The notes under the pieces are model-generated. The model saw nothing but the letters and a program-made list of their open reading frames with translations, was not told the DNA's origin and made no database searches. From assembly GCA_035308965.1 (NCBI GenBank), contig DATGFN010000011.1, forward strand, positions 62,001 through 126,000: a DNA stretch of 64,000 nt, given 5' to 3'. The stretch is from DASYXZ01 sp035308965. GTDB taxonomy: Bacteria; Acidobacteriota; Terriglobia; UBA7540. A program made the position numbers and the translations under genes. Of the stretch, positions 10,086 to 18,347 are shown piece after piece; within the stretch, counting starts at the first letter, position 1, and each line of letters opens with the position of its first letter.

Positions 10086-11063
10086 CTAAATCGGGACGGG
10101 CATGGCGTCAACGATTTCCTGTAGCATTGCCTCCGCCTGGTCCACTTTTTTGAGCGAGGAAACATAGCGCGGGCTCACCACGCAGCGGTGCGCGAACACG
10201 GGCAACACCAGGCGCTTGAAATCGTCCGGGATGCAGTAACTTCGGCCTTCAATCACCGCCAGCGCCTGCGCGGCACGGTAGAGCGACATGGAGCCGCGCG
10301 GGCTAACGCCCAGGCTGAGGAATTCATGATGGCGGGTTTTGTCCACGATGGCGAGCGTGTAGTTGATCAATTGCTCGTCCACGGTGGTCCGGCGGACGGC
10401 CTGCTGGATCTCAATCACTTCCTCCGCCGTCATCACCGGTTCGACGTTGGCCAGCGGCTCAGATGCCGCAAAGTTGGAAAGAATTTCCTTCTCGCTTTCA
10501 GCGGAGGGGTAGCCCATTTTGACCCGCATCAAGAACCGGTCGAGTTGCGACTCGGGCAGGGGATACGTCCCATGGTGTTCGATGGGATTCTGCGTGGCCA
10601 TCACCATAAAGGGTTGAGGCAGCGGGAAGGTCCGGTTGTCCACCGTGACCTGATACTCATTCATCGCTTCCAGCAAAGCGCTCTGCGTTTTGGGAGTGGT
10701 GCGGTTGATTTCGTCGGCCAGCACAATGTTGGCGAAGATAGGTCCGGGGCGAAATTCAAAGAGCTGGGTGGGCTGGCTGAAGACGCTGACCCCGATCACG
10801 TCGGAGGGCAGCATGTCCGAAGTGAATTGGACGCGATGGAAATTGCAGTTGAAGGACCGCGCCAGTGAATGCGCCAAAGTTGTCTTGCCGACCCCCGGGA
10901 CGTCCTCAATCAGCAAATGTCCACGGGAAAAAAGCGCAACCAGGGCGAGTTGAATCACCTCATCCTTGCCGCGGATCACGGATTGAATAGAGCGCTCCAG
11001 ACGGGCAATGAGATCGCTCGACACAGCAGCTTGAGAGTTGACTTCGGTTCGATTCACACTCAT
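10086..11063 (-). CDS. MoxR family AAA+ ATPase
   Basis: 325 aa. Walker A in EDVPGVGKTTLAHSLA, Walker B in IVLADEINRTTPKTQSALLEAMNE, and the sensor region MVMATQNPIEHHGTYPLPESQLDRFLMR are the standard MoxR signature. MoxR chaperone-like ATPases act with DUF58 and VWA partners; the DUF58 gene follows 41 nt downstream in the same orientation, but no VWA/BatA genes follow in the window. Confidence 0.95.
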   Translation of the reverse strand: MSVNRTEVNSQAAVSSDLIARLERSIQSVIRGKDEVIQLALVALFSRGHLLIEDVPGVGKTTLAHSLARSFNCNFHRVQFTSDMLPSDVIGVSVFSQPTQLFEFRPGPIFANIVLADEINRTTPKTQSALLEAMNEYQVTVDNRTFPLPQPFMVMATQNPIEHHGTYPLPESQLDRFLMRVKMGYPSAESEKEILSNFAASEPLANVEPVMTAEEVIEIQQAVRRTTVDEQLINYTLAIVDKTRHHEFLSLGVSPRGSMSLYRAAQALAVIEGRSYCIPDDFKRLVLPVFAHRCVVSPRYVSSLKKVDQAEAMLQEIVDAMPVPI

Positions 11064-11133
11064 CGGCTTCTGGAAATGACTCCAGCCCCACTAGACCTGC
11101 GGCCCTGAATTTGTTATCTTCGAATATGAGCAC

Positions 11134-11208
11134 GGGCGATTAACTCAGCGGTAGAGTGCTATCCTCACACGGTAGAAGCCACAGGTTCGAGTCCTGTATC
11201 GCCCACCA
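11134..11208 (+). tRNA. tRNA-Val (anticodon CAC), CCA encoded
   Basis: Folds as a complete cloverleaf: acceptor GGGCGAT/ATCGCCC, D-stem ACTC/GAGT with AGCGGTA loop, anticodon stem CTATC/GGTAG around loop CTCACAC giving anticodon CAC, variable AAGCC, T-stem ACAGG/CCTGT with loop TTCGAGT. Body 72 nt, discriminator A at 11205, CCA at 11206-11208 encoded in the genome. Confidence 0.95.
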
Positions 11209-11252
11209 CCCGCTTTTGCCTGCACATGCTCCATTAAGATTCTAGCGGAAGT

Positions 11253-11381
11253 TTGCGCCCTGACCAACAACTTTACGCGTCCCCGCTCTTAGGGAGTCTG
11301 GAACAAAGACGAATCCACCGCTTGGGGGAGATGATCGCCTTCATGGAGGAATCGTTGGACCTGAAAACGCCCCTCACTTAA
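11253..11381 (+). CDS. Possible small or remnant ORF downstream of tRNA-Val
   Basis: A TTG-initiated frame of 42 codons ends TAA at 11379-11381; an in-frame ATG lies at 11331. Its C-terminal half (LEQRRIHRLGEMIAFMEESL) looks protein-like and amphipathic. I recognise no family and see no clear ribosome site, so it may be the tail of a lost gene beside the tRNA or chance. The rest of 11209-11393 shows nothing else. Confidence 0.2.
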   Translation: MRPDQQLYASPLLGSLEQRRIHRLGEMIAFMEESLDLKTPLT

Positions 11382-11393
11382 TACTCATCTTGG

Positions 11394-12233
11394 TCAACCA
11401 AACTCCGGCCCCAGGATTGCGCATAAGAGATCCGGCCGGCCGGGATGGGCATTCGAGCCCCGCTCCATTCGCGTCAGGGGACGCGCAACCTGACAACGGA
11501 CTGCCCGTAACAAACCTCCAGCAAAAGGATTTGATTTCAGGCAATCCACAAAGATGGTATCGCGCTGCGACCGGCGCAGAAACTCATCCAAAATTTCGCG
11601 CGCCCCGGATTCGTCTTCAGCCATCCACGGACCCAGGTGATCCGCGCGCGCCCCCCGGCGGCCGAATGAATAGGCGGCAATATTATTCCCGCGCGAGACG
11701 GACAGGGTGAATTCCGGCGCACTCTGATGGAGCGAAGCCAGCAAATGTTTCCGGTCGGCGCCGAAAACAATTCGATCCAGTTCAAGAATCCCTTGTAATT
11801 CAGGTTTCCCGAGTTGGTGTTCAGTCGGCATTGTGAGGGCTTGCCGCGCCAGCGTCCATCTCTCAATTTCGAATTCGGCTACGAAGCCGAGCCGTTCGTA
11901 AATTGGCTTGCCTTGCGGAGTCGCATCGAGTTTTATGGTCGAAATATGGCGCGCGTCCAGGTGTTCGATGGCGCGTTCGAGAAGCTGCGTCCCAATGCCC
12001 TGGCCGCGGTTCTTGGGATCGACCAGTACCATGCCAATCCAAGCCAACCGTTCTTCATAAATAATCGTGGTGACGGTCCCGCAGACGGCACCTTCTGATT
12101 CGGCGACGAAACAGCCCTTGGGATTCGATTGCAAGAATCGCTGCCAGTCTTCGGGCGTTTGATTCCAGCCGGCAAGATCCTTCAATCGCATGCCGGCAGG
12201 GATATCCGCAATGGTCATCTCGCGAAGTTTCAT
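11394..12233 (-). CDS. GNAT family N-acetyltransferase (tandem domains)
   Basis: 279 aa. The N-terminal GNAT domain has the acetyl-CoA loop in VLVDPKNRGQGIGTQLLERAI near residues 75-95 and the usual following IYERLGF. The second half (from ~140) is a degenerate GNAT-like domain seen in many two-domain members. Substrate unknown. It is divergently placed from ychF with almost no gap, so they may share a control region. Confidence 0.88.
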   Translation of the reverse strand: MKLREMTIADIPAGMRLKDLAGWNQTPEDWQRFLQSNPKGCFVAESEGAVCGTVTTIIYEERLAWIGMVLVDPKNRGQGIGTQLLERAIEHLDARHISTIKLDATPQGKPIYERLGFVAEFEIERWTLARQALTMPTEHQLGKPELQGILELDRIVFGADRKHLLASLHQSAPEFTLSVSRGNNIAAYSFGRRGARADHLGPWMAEDESGAREILDEFLRRSQRDTIFVDCLKSNPFAGGLLRAVRCQVARPLTRMERGSNAHPGRPDLLCAILGPEFG

Positions 12234-12349
12234 GTTTGCACTTTATTGAACGCGCCCACGGCGTTGGGCGGAAACCCGAATCGCCGAGCTATGTTACTAT
12301 CAACAATTCAATCATTTCTTGCCGTTCCTTGCGGCCGCCCGAGGTGAAT

Positions 12350-13426
12350 GTGCTCAAGATTGGAATTGTAGGCCTTGCCCAGGTGGGTAAGACGACATTA
12401 TTTCGCATTCTGACTCACGCGCATGGCAGCGGGCTGACGTCTGGGAAACAGGAAGCGCACGTCAGCGTGGTGCGGGTTCCGGACGCGCGCCTGGACCGCT
12501 TGAAAGAGATGTACCAGCCGAAGAGCACCGTTTACGCAGCCATCGAGTATGTGGATACGCCGGGTAGCGTGATTGAGATCGCACGGACCGGCTCGCAGAT
12601 GGCCAGCCTGCGAGAGATGGACGCGCTCGCTCATGTGGTGCGCACTTTTGATGACGGAAGCCAGGCTGGAGGCGCAGTAAATCCGCAAGGCGACATTGAA
12701 AACGTCGAGCTCGAACTGATCCTTTCCGACCTGAGCGTGGTTGAAAAGCGCCTGGCGCGCTTGGACAAAGATTTGAAAAAGCAAAAGCTCCCGGCCCTCG
12801 AAAAGGAATTCAAAGTATTGCAAACATGCAAGGCTGCGCTCGAGAAACAAATACCACTTCGGGAAGTCGATTGCAGTCCCGAGGATGAACGTGTCATCCG
12901 AGGATTTACTTTTCTTTCCTCCAAGCCCATGCTCTACGTTTTGAATCTGGGTGAAAAGGAAGCCGCGCGCGCCAATGCCGCTGACGAGTTTGCGGCGGGC
13001 GCCGGTCTCAGACAGCGGCCGCGCACTGCGGTGACGGCAGTTTGCGGCCAGGTGGAAGCGGAATTGGCGGAACTGGGCGACGAAGAGGCCGCCGAATTCC
13101 TGGCGAGCTACGGATTGAAAGAATCGGGAGCAGCGCGCTTGATCCGGTCCAACTATCATCTGCTGGGCCTGATTTCTTTTTTCACCGTGGGTGAAGATGA
13201 GTGTCGCGCATGGACGATTCGCTCCGGAACCACGGCGCTCGAGGCCGCGGGCGAAATTCATAGCGACTTGCAAAAAGGATTCATTCGTGCCGAGGTGGTA
13301 AAATACGATGATCTGATGAGGTCTGGCAGCCTTGCGGAAGCACGCACCCGGGCGCTGCTGAAGCTGGAAGGAAAGGAATACGTGGTGAGTGACGGCGAAA
13401 TTGTGCACTTTCGCCACTCGGGTTGA
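12350..13426 (+). CDS. ychF: Redox-regulated ATPase/GTPase YchF (Obg family)
   Basis: 358 aa from the GTG at 12350, preceded by GAGGTG; E. coli YchF is 363 aa. P-loop GLAQVGKTTL near the N-terminus, switch region YVDTPGSV, the NxGE-type base motif in VLNLGEKEA near residue 200, and a C-terminal TGS domain (ISFFTVGEDECRAWTIRSGTT). YchF binds ATP and the ribosome and is linked to stress response. A longer start at 12236 adds non-conserved sequence overlapping the GNAT promoter region and is rejected. Confidence 0.9.
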   Translation: MLKIGIVGLAQVGKTTLFRILTHAHGSGLTSGKQEAHVSVVRVPDARLDRLKEMYQPKSTVYAAIEYVDTPGSVIEIARTGSQMASLREMDALAHVVRTFDDGSQAGGAVNPQGDIENVELELILSDLSVVEKRLARLDKDLKKQKLPALEKEFKVLQTCKAALEKQIPLREVDCSPEDERVIRGFTFLSSKPMLYVLNLGEKEAARANAADEFAAGAGLRQRPRTAVTAVCGQVEAELAELGDEEAAEFLASYGLKESGAARLIRSNYHLLGLISFFTVGEDECRAWTIRSGTTALEAAGEIHSDLQKGFIRAEVVKYDDLMRSGSLAEARTRALLKLEGKEYVVSDGEIVHFRHSG

Positions 13427-13484
13427 TGAGAGCGGAGACGGTATTGTTCCGGCGAAGGCAAGTAGAAAAGGGAGGATTCTGATC

Positions 13485-14402
13485 ATGTCCACAAGCCCTG
13501 ACGAATTGAAGAGTGCGTTGCGGGGGGTTATAGGTTTTGGAATTACGCCCTTCCACGCCGACTTCAGTATTAATCCCGAGGCACTCCGCCAAAACGCCAG
13601 CCAACTTGCCGGCAGTTGTGACGTGGTGGTGGCGCTCGGTAACAATGGCGAGATTTTTTCGGTTTCTCCGGAAGAGCACAAGGTAGTGGGCCGCGCCGTT
13701 GTGGAAGAAGTTCGCGGCCGCAAGCCTGTCCTGGTGGGAGTGGGATTCTGCGTGCCCGTAGCCCGCGAGCTAGCTCAGGCGGCGGAAACTTACGGGGCGG
13801 ACGGCGTGCTGGCCTTGCCCCCTCAATATACGAATACCACCGATGACGGTTTGTATGAGTATTACCGGTCCATCGCCAACGCAACAAAATTGGGTATGGT
13901 ATTGTTTCAAACTCCCGCGTTGAATTTCAGCCCCGCTTTGCTGCGCCGCCTGGCCGCGGTCCCCAACATTGTGGGCCTCAAAGACGAGCATGGCGACATG
14001 AAGCAGTTCATCCGCCAATGGGACGCCGTGGGTGGCCGCATGGAGCTCCTGTGCGGAGTCGGGGAAATTCTCGCCCCCAGCTATTTTGCCCTGGGGGTGA
14101 AGGCCTTCACCAGCGGCATTGTGAACTTCATGCCCAAGACCCCACTCAAGATTCTCGAGCACCTTCGCCGTGGGGAGTTGGAGAAAGCGGCGCGAGTGGT
14201 GGAAAAAGAAGCTATCGCCATCTACGACCTGCGCGCCAAGCGGCCCGGCTATGTGGTGACTGTCATCAAGGAAGCTATGAATCTTTGCGGGATGAATTCC
14301 GGGCCTGTCCGCCCGCCGCTTGCTCCCATGGTCGAGGCGGACCGAAGCGAGCTGCGTTGCGTCCTGGAAAAGCTGGGGCTGGTCAAGAGCGCCGCGGCAT
14401 AA
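13485..14402 (+). CDS. Dihydrodipicolinate synthase family aldolase/dehydratase
   Basis: 305 aa from the ATG at 13485 behind GGGAGGATTCTGATC. DapA-fold TIM barrel: GFGITPFHADFSIN, the substrate loop ALGNNGEIFSVSPEEH, and the Schiff-base lysine in GLKDEHGD near residue 166. The usual YNxP tyrosine region reads FQTP, so it is probably not lysine-pathway DapA but a relative such as a sugar-acid dehydratase or aldolase. It begins 58 nt after ychF, possibly cotranscribed. Confidence 0.85.
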   Translation: MSTSPDELKSALRGVIGFGITPFHADFSINPEALRQNASQLAGSCDVVVALGNNGEIFSVSPEEHKVVGRAVVEEVRGRKPVLVGVGFCVPVARELAQAAETYGADGVLALPPQYTNTTDDGLYEYYRSIANATKLGMVLFQTPALNFSPALLRRLAAVPNIVGLKDEHGDMKQFIRQWDAVGGRMELLCGVGEILAPSYFALGVKAFTSGIVNFMPKTPLKILEHLRRGELEKAARVVEKEAIAIYDLRAKRPGYVVTVIKEAMNLCGMNSGPVRPPLAPMVEADRSELRCVLEKLGLVKSAAA

Positions 14403-14487
14403 GACCGTGGAAGGATTCGCCACGGATGGTAAACTCCTGAATTCCGTTTCCGCTCCTTGGGGAAACTATCGGCGGAACGATTTTCCG

Positions 14488-15228
14488 ATGTCTTATTTTT
14501 GGATCAGCCTCACCCTCGGTGTAGTCGCCGGTCTCGCCAATATTTTCGGCGGCGCCATCGTCAGCGCCCGGGCATGGAGCCGGGCGTTTCTCGCCACATT
14601 CATTGCGCTGGGCTCGGGTTTCATGCTGGCCACGGCACTCACGGAAATGATTCCGGAGAGCCTTCTCCTTGATCCGCAGCGCGCTCCGCTTCTGATCCTT
14701 CTCGGTTATTTCATCGTCCATTTTTTTGAACACTCTTTTCCGGCCCATTTCCATTTTGGTGAAGAAACCCATGCTGATGCGTTCGGAAATCCCTCGGTGG
14801 CGTATATGGCGCTGGGAGGATTGCTGATCCACACTTTTTTCGACGGCGTCTCCATCGCGTCCGGATTTCTGATTTCCCCCTGGTTGGGGGCAGTCATATT
14901 TGGCGCGGTAATCCTGCACAACATTCCCGAGGGCTTCACCATGGCGTCCATCATGGTGGCTTCCCGCAAGAGCCGCAACGCCGGGATGTGGGCGGTAACG
15001 GCTCTGGGCATTTCGAGGGTGGTGGGGATTCTCGCCATGGACGCCGCCCACCAATTTGCAAGTTATGGGCTGGCAATTTCGGCGGGCGTGACGCTTTATG
15101 TGGCCGCGTCAGACTTGATTCCCGAGGTCAACAAGCGGCGCGGCATCAGCGTGGCCATGACGGTGGCCGCAGGCGTTCTCGCGGTGATTGTGCTTCGATA
15201 TTTGTTCCTGGGGAATTTTGCGCCGTGA
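14488..15228 (+). CDS. ZIP family metal transporter
   Basis: 246 aa starting MSYFWISLTLG. Eight hydrophobic segments; the fourth and fifth carry the ZIP metal-binding signatures LIHTFFDGVSIASG (H and D) and ILHNIPEGFTMA (HNxPEG). A short histidine-rich loop (HFHFGEETHADAF) precedes them. ZIPs move zinc, iron or manganese into the cytoplasm. The longer frame from 14320 overlaps the aldolase gene and is rejected. Confidence 0.9.
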   Translation: MSYFWISLTLGVVAGLANIFGGAIVSARAWSRAFLATFIALGSGFMLATALTEMIPESLLLDPQRAPLLILLGYFIVHFFEHSFPAHFHFGEETHADAFGNPSVAYMALGGLLIHTFFDGVSIASGFLISPWLGAVIFGAVILHNIPEGFTMASIMVASRKSRNAGMWAVTALGISRVVGILAMDAAHQFASYGLAISAGVTLYVAASDLIPEVNKRRGISVAMTVAAGVLAVIVLRYLFLGNFAP

Positions 15229-15238
15229 AGTCAAAAAC

Positions 15239-15353
15239 CAGGAGGCAGATGGCAGGAGTCAGAATGGAAGCGCAACGGGATTCTCGCACGCCCGAACCCC
15301 TTAATCCTTACTCCAATTCCCTGTTTTCTGGCTCCTGACTCCTGGCCCCTGGA
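15239..15353. repeat. Intergenic heptad repeat pair with facing arms
   Basis: Left arm 15239-15268 reads in 7-nt steps (AGGAGGC, AGATGGC, AGGAGTC, AGAATGG); right arm 15325-15353 reads CTGGCTC, CTGACTC, CTGGCCC, CTGGATT. The arms are roughly reverse complementary (CAGGAGTCAG against CTGACTCCTG) around a ~55-nt spacer, so the transcript could fold into a long imperfect hairpin between the ZIP and NifU-like genes. Confidence 0.6.
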
Positions 15354-15366
15354 TTCTTGGTTTCCC

Positions 15367-15726
15367 ATGTACTCGATTCAAGTTCTCGACCACTTCCATC
15401 ATCCTCGTAATGTCGGCGAGATTGCCTGCGCCAGTGCCGTTGTGGAAATGACTAACCCCGTCTGTGGCGACCTCATGAAACTTTGGGTTGTGGTTGCCGA
15501 CGGGAAAATCTCCGAGGCGAAGTTCAAAACGCAGGGCTGTATTCCGGCAGTGGCTTGCGGGTCCTGGATGACGGAGACGATGACAGGAAAAACGATGGTT
15601 GAACTTGCTTTGCTCTCTGCGGAACAAATGGAAGCTGCGCTGGGCGGGCTCCCGCCCGCCTCGCGCCACGCATCCGCCCTCGCCATCGATGCTCTTAAAC
15701 GCCTGCTCCGGGAGTTACAGGGGTGA
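15367..15726 (+). CDS. NifU/IscU-like iron-sulfur scaffold protein
   Basis: 119 aa. Begins MYSIQVLDHFHHPRNVGEI, the classical IscU/NifU N-terminus, and has the three expected ligands: cysteine in NPVCGD, and two in TQGCIPAVACGS. It provides a platform for Fe-S cluster assembly. It is separate from the SUF operon at 25-32 kb, so the genome carries at least two U-type scaffolds. Its 3' end overlaps the convergent zinc-ribbon gene by 32 nt. Confidence 0.85.
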   Translation: MYSIQVLDHFHHPRNVGEIACASAVVEMTNPVCGDLMKLWVVVADGKISEAKFKTQGCIPAVACGSWMTETMTGKTMVELALLSAEQMEAALGGLPPASRHASALAIDALKRLLRELQG

Positions 15727-16282
15727 ACGGCGCCGCGCTTGCCGAATTTTCTCCCAACAAATCGTGCGCGCAGAACGGGCAGTAGCGATCGCCCGGACGG
15801 ACTGCGTGCTTGCACTCGGGGCAGGTGGGATTGAGATTAAATTTGCACTTGGGGCAAAAATTGAATCGCGCACTTACTGTTTCGCTGCACTGCGGACATT
15901 TGAAGACCATCGGTTCCCGGGCAAGGAAATAAATAATAAACCCGATGGCGTTAGGAATCACACACACCAGAATGGTCCAAAGGGCGGCGTTCATGCCCCG
16001 CCGCTTGGCATCGCGGTTCACGTAACCGATCAGAAGGCCAAGCGCCGCCACAAGCAGACCCACAAACGTCATGATAGGCACGAACGCCAGAAACGGTACC
16101 GGGTGGGCATCGTGTCGTCTCATGATGGGCACCAGGATTTCTATTGCGATCAAGAGCACGAAGGACAAAGCATAAGCCCATCCGGGGATAATTCGCATTT
16201 CCTCGGAGAAGCGAAGCTTTTCATTTGCCATACGCCAGCGAACAACTCGAACTTTTTCCGTCAATGGATTCATGTCTGACAT
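15695..16282 (-). CDS. Zinc-ribbon membrane protein
   Basis: 195 aa. Three or so hydrophobic segments between residues 35 and 125, then a cytoplasmic C-terminus with two zinc ribbons: CPQCSETVSARFNFCPKC and CPECKHAVRPGDRYCPFC, each two CxxC pairs. Function unknown. It is the third gene of a minus-strand set after ECF sigma and anti-sigma, so it may belong to their regulon or act in the same response. Confidence 0.75.
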   Translation of the reverse strand: MSDMNPLTEKVRVVRWRMANEKLRFSEEMRIIPGWAYALSFVLLIAIEILVPIMRRHDAHPVPFLAFVPIMTFVGLLVAALGLLIGYVNRDAKRRGMNAALWTILVCVIPNAIGFIIYFLAREPMVFKCPQCSETVSARFNFCPKCKFNLNPTCPECKHAVRPGDRYCPFCAHDLLGENSASAAPFTPVTPGAGV

Positions 16283-16352
16283 ACTTTCGGCCTCGCTTGA
16301 GATCTATTTGGTCGTTATATTTCCAAAACAGCGCCAGACTGCCTGGCGATCC

Positions 16353-16817
16353 TCATTCGCCCGCTGCCTTTGCACCCTTACTGGAGATGAATGCGGCCAC
16401 ACCCAGTGTGGGCAGCGCCCACCAGAGCACCAGGAGAAAGATTTCAATCGGGCTGGGCAGATTGACGTATTGTCCAACCCACTCGATGCCGCGCCACACC
16501 AGGGGCAAAGTGATACCGCCGAGCACCCAGGAGATGGCGCACAACATCCAGAGCGGCCATAGCTGGGACCGTTGTCCATTTAATTGGCGCGCGCGAATAT
16601 GTACGGCGCGTTTGGTTCGGGCTACGAGCGCTGGATCGACTTGCACCGAGATAAGATGCAATGACCGGATGGCGTGTTCGGTATCGCTCGCGTATTCCGA
16701 ACAACTCGAACAATTTTGCAGATGGGCGTCGAGCCACTCACGATCCGTTGGGGAGATTCCTTCCACACGGGCCGCGGCGATCAGACCCTGCGCTCTGTTA
16801 TGGAGTTCCTGCGTCAC
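16353..16817 (-). CDS. Anti-sigma factor, zinc-finger type
   Basis: 154 aa. N-terminal zinc-finger-like segment with DAHLQNCSSCSEYASD (H-x3-C-x2-C) near residues 30-46, then a cytoplasmic linker and two transmembrane helices (WPLWMLCAISWVLGGITL and IEIFLLVLWWALPTLGVAAF). This is the usual layout of membrane anti-sigma factors that hold an ECF sigma until a signal arrives. Its start overlaps the sigma gene stop by 4 nt, indicating stoichiometric coupling. Confidence 0.88.
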   Translation of the reverse strand: MTQELHNRAQGLIAAARVEGISPTDREWLDAHLQNCSSCSEYASDTEHAIRSLHLISVQVDPALVARTKRAVHIRARQLNGQRSQLWPLWMLCAISWVLGGITLPLVWRGIEWVGQYVNLPSPIEIFLLVLWWALPTLGVAAFISSKGAKAAGE

Positions 16818-17422
16818 GCCCGGCCTCCTTGAAGCTGGTCTTTCAATGCTTCCATGCCCCGATAGAGCCTCGATTTAACGGTGGGGATGGGCGCCGCGAC
16901 CACGGCTGCGATCTCTTCCAAACTCAAATCTTCCTGAAATCGGAGCACCAGCACTTCGCGGTAACTCGACGACAGACGGTCAAGCGCGCGCACCACGCGG
17001 TCGCTATCTTCGCGCTGGGATTGCAAGTCGAAGGGCGAGGGAGCATCGCTGGTCGCCGTGTCAGCAAACCCTGAAGCTTCATCCAGTTCTTCGACGTTGC
17101 TGCCAGCGGCTGGATTTTTCCGGCGCATGGCATCGAGGAAAAGATTCCGCGCGATGGTGAAGAGCCACGTGCCGAATTTCCACTTCTGGTTATATTGATG
17201 GCCGCGCTCCAGCACTCGAATCCAGGTTTCCTGGAACAGGTCTTCCGCCGCATCTCGGTTCCCCGTCAGCGAAACCAGGTAACGGAAAAGGCGGTAATGG
17301 TATTGCTCAATGAGTTGGTCGAGCAAGTCCGGGTCGCGCCGTCGCAGCCCTCGCGTTATTTCTTGAGCCTCGGTGGGCATTGTGATCGAGAGTGAAAGGA
17401 TCGTCGCGTCCATTCTAACCAT
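16814..17422 (-). CDS. ECF RNA polymerase sigma factor
   Basis: 202 aa. Region 2 spans ~residues 35-100 (LIEQYHYRLFRYLVSLTGNRDAAEDLFQETW, KFGTWLFTIARNLFLDAMRR) and region 4 ~145-195 (LSSSYREVLVLRFQEDLSLEEIAA... PTVKSRLYRGMEAL). No region 3, as expected for ECF sigma. Starts at MVRMDAT or at MPTEAQEI 14 codons later; the latter is equally plausible. Regulates with the adjacent anti-sigma factor. Confidence 0.92.
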   Translation of the reverse strand: MVRMDATILSLSITMPTEAQEITRGLRRRDPDLLDQLIEQYHYRLFRYLVSLTGNRDAAEDLFQETWIRVLERGHQYNQKWKFGTWLFTIARNLFLDAMRRKNPAAGSNVEELDEASGFADTATSDAPSPFDLQSQREDSDRVVRALDRLSSSYREVLVLRFQEDLSLEEIAAVVAAPIPTVKSRLYRGMEALKDQLQGGRA

Positions 17423-17596
17423 TAATACGCAGGCGGCTGCTGAAAAGACGCACTCTGGAAGGCGTGAGTCTGGTCGGCAGAGGAGTGCGTTCTCTATTTA
17501 CCGGAGTCCTACCAATTCTAAGAATGTGATCTTCGGCAAGGAATCCGACCACTTGGCGTGGGTCTAAGTAATTGATAACACAGATGTTGATTCGCC

Positions 17597-18202
17597 TCAA
17601 GGTATCTGGTTGATCGGGATGCCTCTTTCAAATTCGAGGTATGCTTTGGGGTCATCGATGTCGACCAATATCCCTTTATCATTCACTTCTTCAAAGCATG
17701 TCTTCTCGCGGAATTTGCGGACTACCGTGTTGGCGCCCACTTGCGGGTCAAGCGCGAGCAGGTCGCCAAAAAGCTGGCGCGCAATCAGCACCGGATGGCC
17801 GCGCTGACCTTGGTAGGTAGGAATCACAACCGGGGCGCGCGACTTCTCGAATGCACGGATGAGTTTCTTCACGACTTCGGCGGAAATGGCGGGATGATCC
17901 ACGAGGCAGAGCAGCACCGCTTGGACGTCTTCTTGGTTGAGATCTCGCAGACCCGCTTGCAGCGAGGAAGTCTGTCCTTTTGCGTACTCTTGATTGACCA
18001 CTACTTCGACTCCGGTGAATTTCACGGCGCGATGGATTTCGTCTGCGTGATGACCCAGCACCACCGTCACCCGCTCCAACCCGGCGTTGCGGAGGGTTCC
18101 GACAATGTGTTCCAGGAAGGTGGAGCCGCGATAGGCGAGCAGAGCTTTGTCGCTCCCCATGCGGGAGGATTCGCCAGCGGCGAGGATGAGGGCGGCGATC
18201 AT
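17597..18202 (-). CDS. Molybdenum cofactor cytidylyltransferase-like (MocA family)
   Basis: 200 aa from the ATG at 18202. Nucleotidyltransferase fold with LAAGESSRMGSDKALL at the N-terminus, VLLCLVDHPAIS in the centre and GQRGHPVLIARQLF later, the pattern of MocA/NTP_transf_3 enzymes that add CMP to molybdopterin. Adjacent xdhC upstream supports a role in maturing xanthine-dehydrogenase-type molybdoenzymes, although none is encoded in the window. Confidence 0.87.
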   Translation of the reverse strand: MIAALILAAGESSRMGSDKALLAYRGSTFLEHIVGTLRNAGLERVTVVLGHHADEIHRAVKFTGVEVVVNQEYAKGQTSSLQAGLRDLNQEDVQAVLLCLVDHPAISAEVVKKLIRAFEKSRAPVVIPTYQGQRGHPVLIARQLFGDLLALDPQVGANTVVRKFREKTCFEEVNDKGILVDIDDPKAYLEFERGIPINQIP

Positions 18203-18256
18203 AGAAAGCAGAAGGCAGAGAGCCGTCCGACACATTGCGATTTGAGGATACTTCCG

Positions 18257-18347
18257 CTAAACCCAAACCCCTAATTCCTAATTCCAGCCTTCTAACTTCT
18301 AACTCTTGGCTTCTACCTTCTGCCTCCTGACTCCTGTCTCTAGACTC
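18257..18347. repeat. Degenerate heptad array, 13 units in register
   Basis: Thirteen consecutive 7-nt units in strict register: CTAAACC, CAAACCC, CTAATTC, CTAATTC, CAGCCTT, CTAACTT, CTAACTC, TTGGCTT, CTACCTT, CTGCCTC, CTGACTC, CTGTCTC, TAGACTC. The consensus is close to CTNACTC. Half lies in the xdhC-mocA gap and half inside the 3' end of xdhC, whose stop codon is part of it. Confidence 0.75.

Noticed and set aside
12398..13723. 441-codon minus-strand open frame
   Set aside because: Antisense to ychF and the DapA-like gene, both of which have clear families.
17373..17567. 64-codon frame upstream of the sigma factor
   Set aside because: No ribosome site or recognisable sequence; probably non-coding upstream region.
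18257..18347. CRISPR-like array
   Set aside because: The period is 7 nt with no spacers; it is a degenerate tandem repeat.
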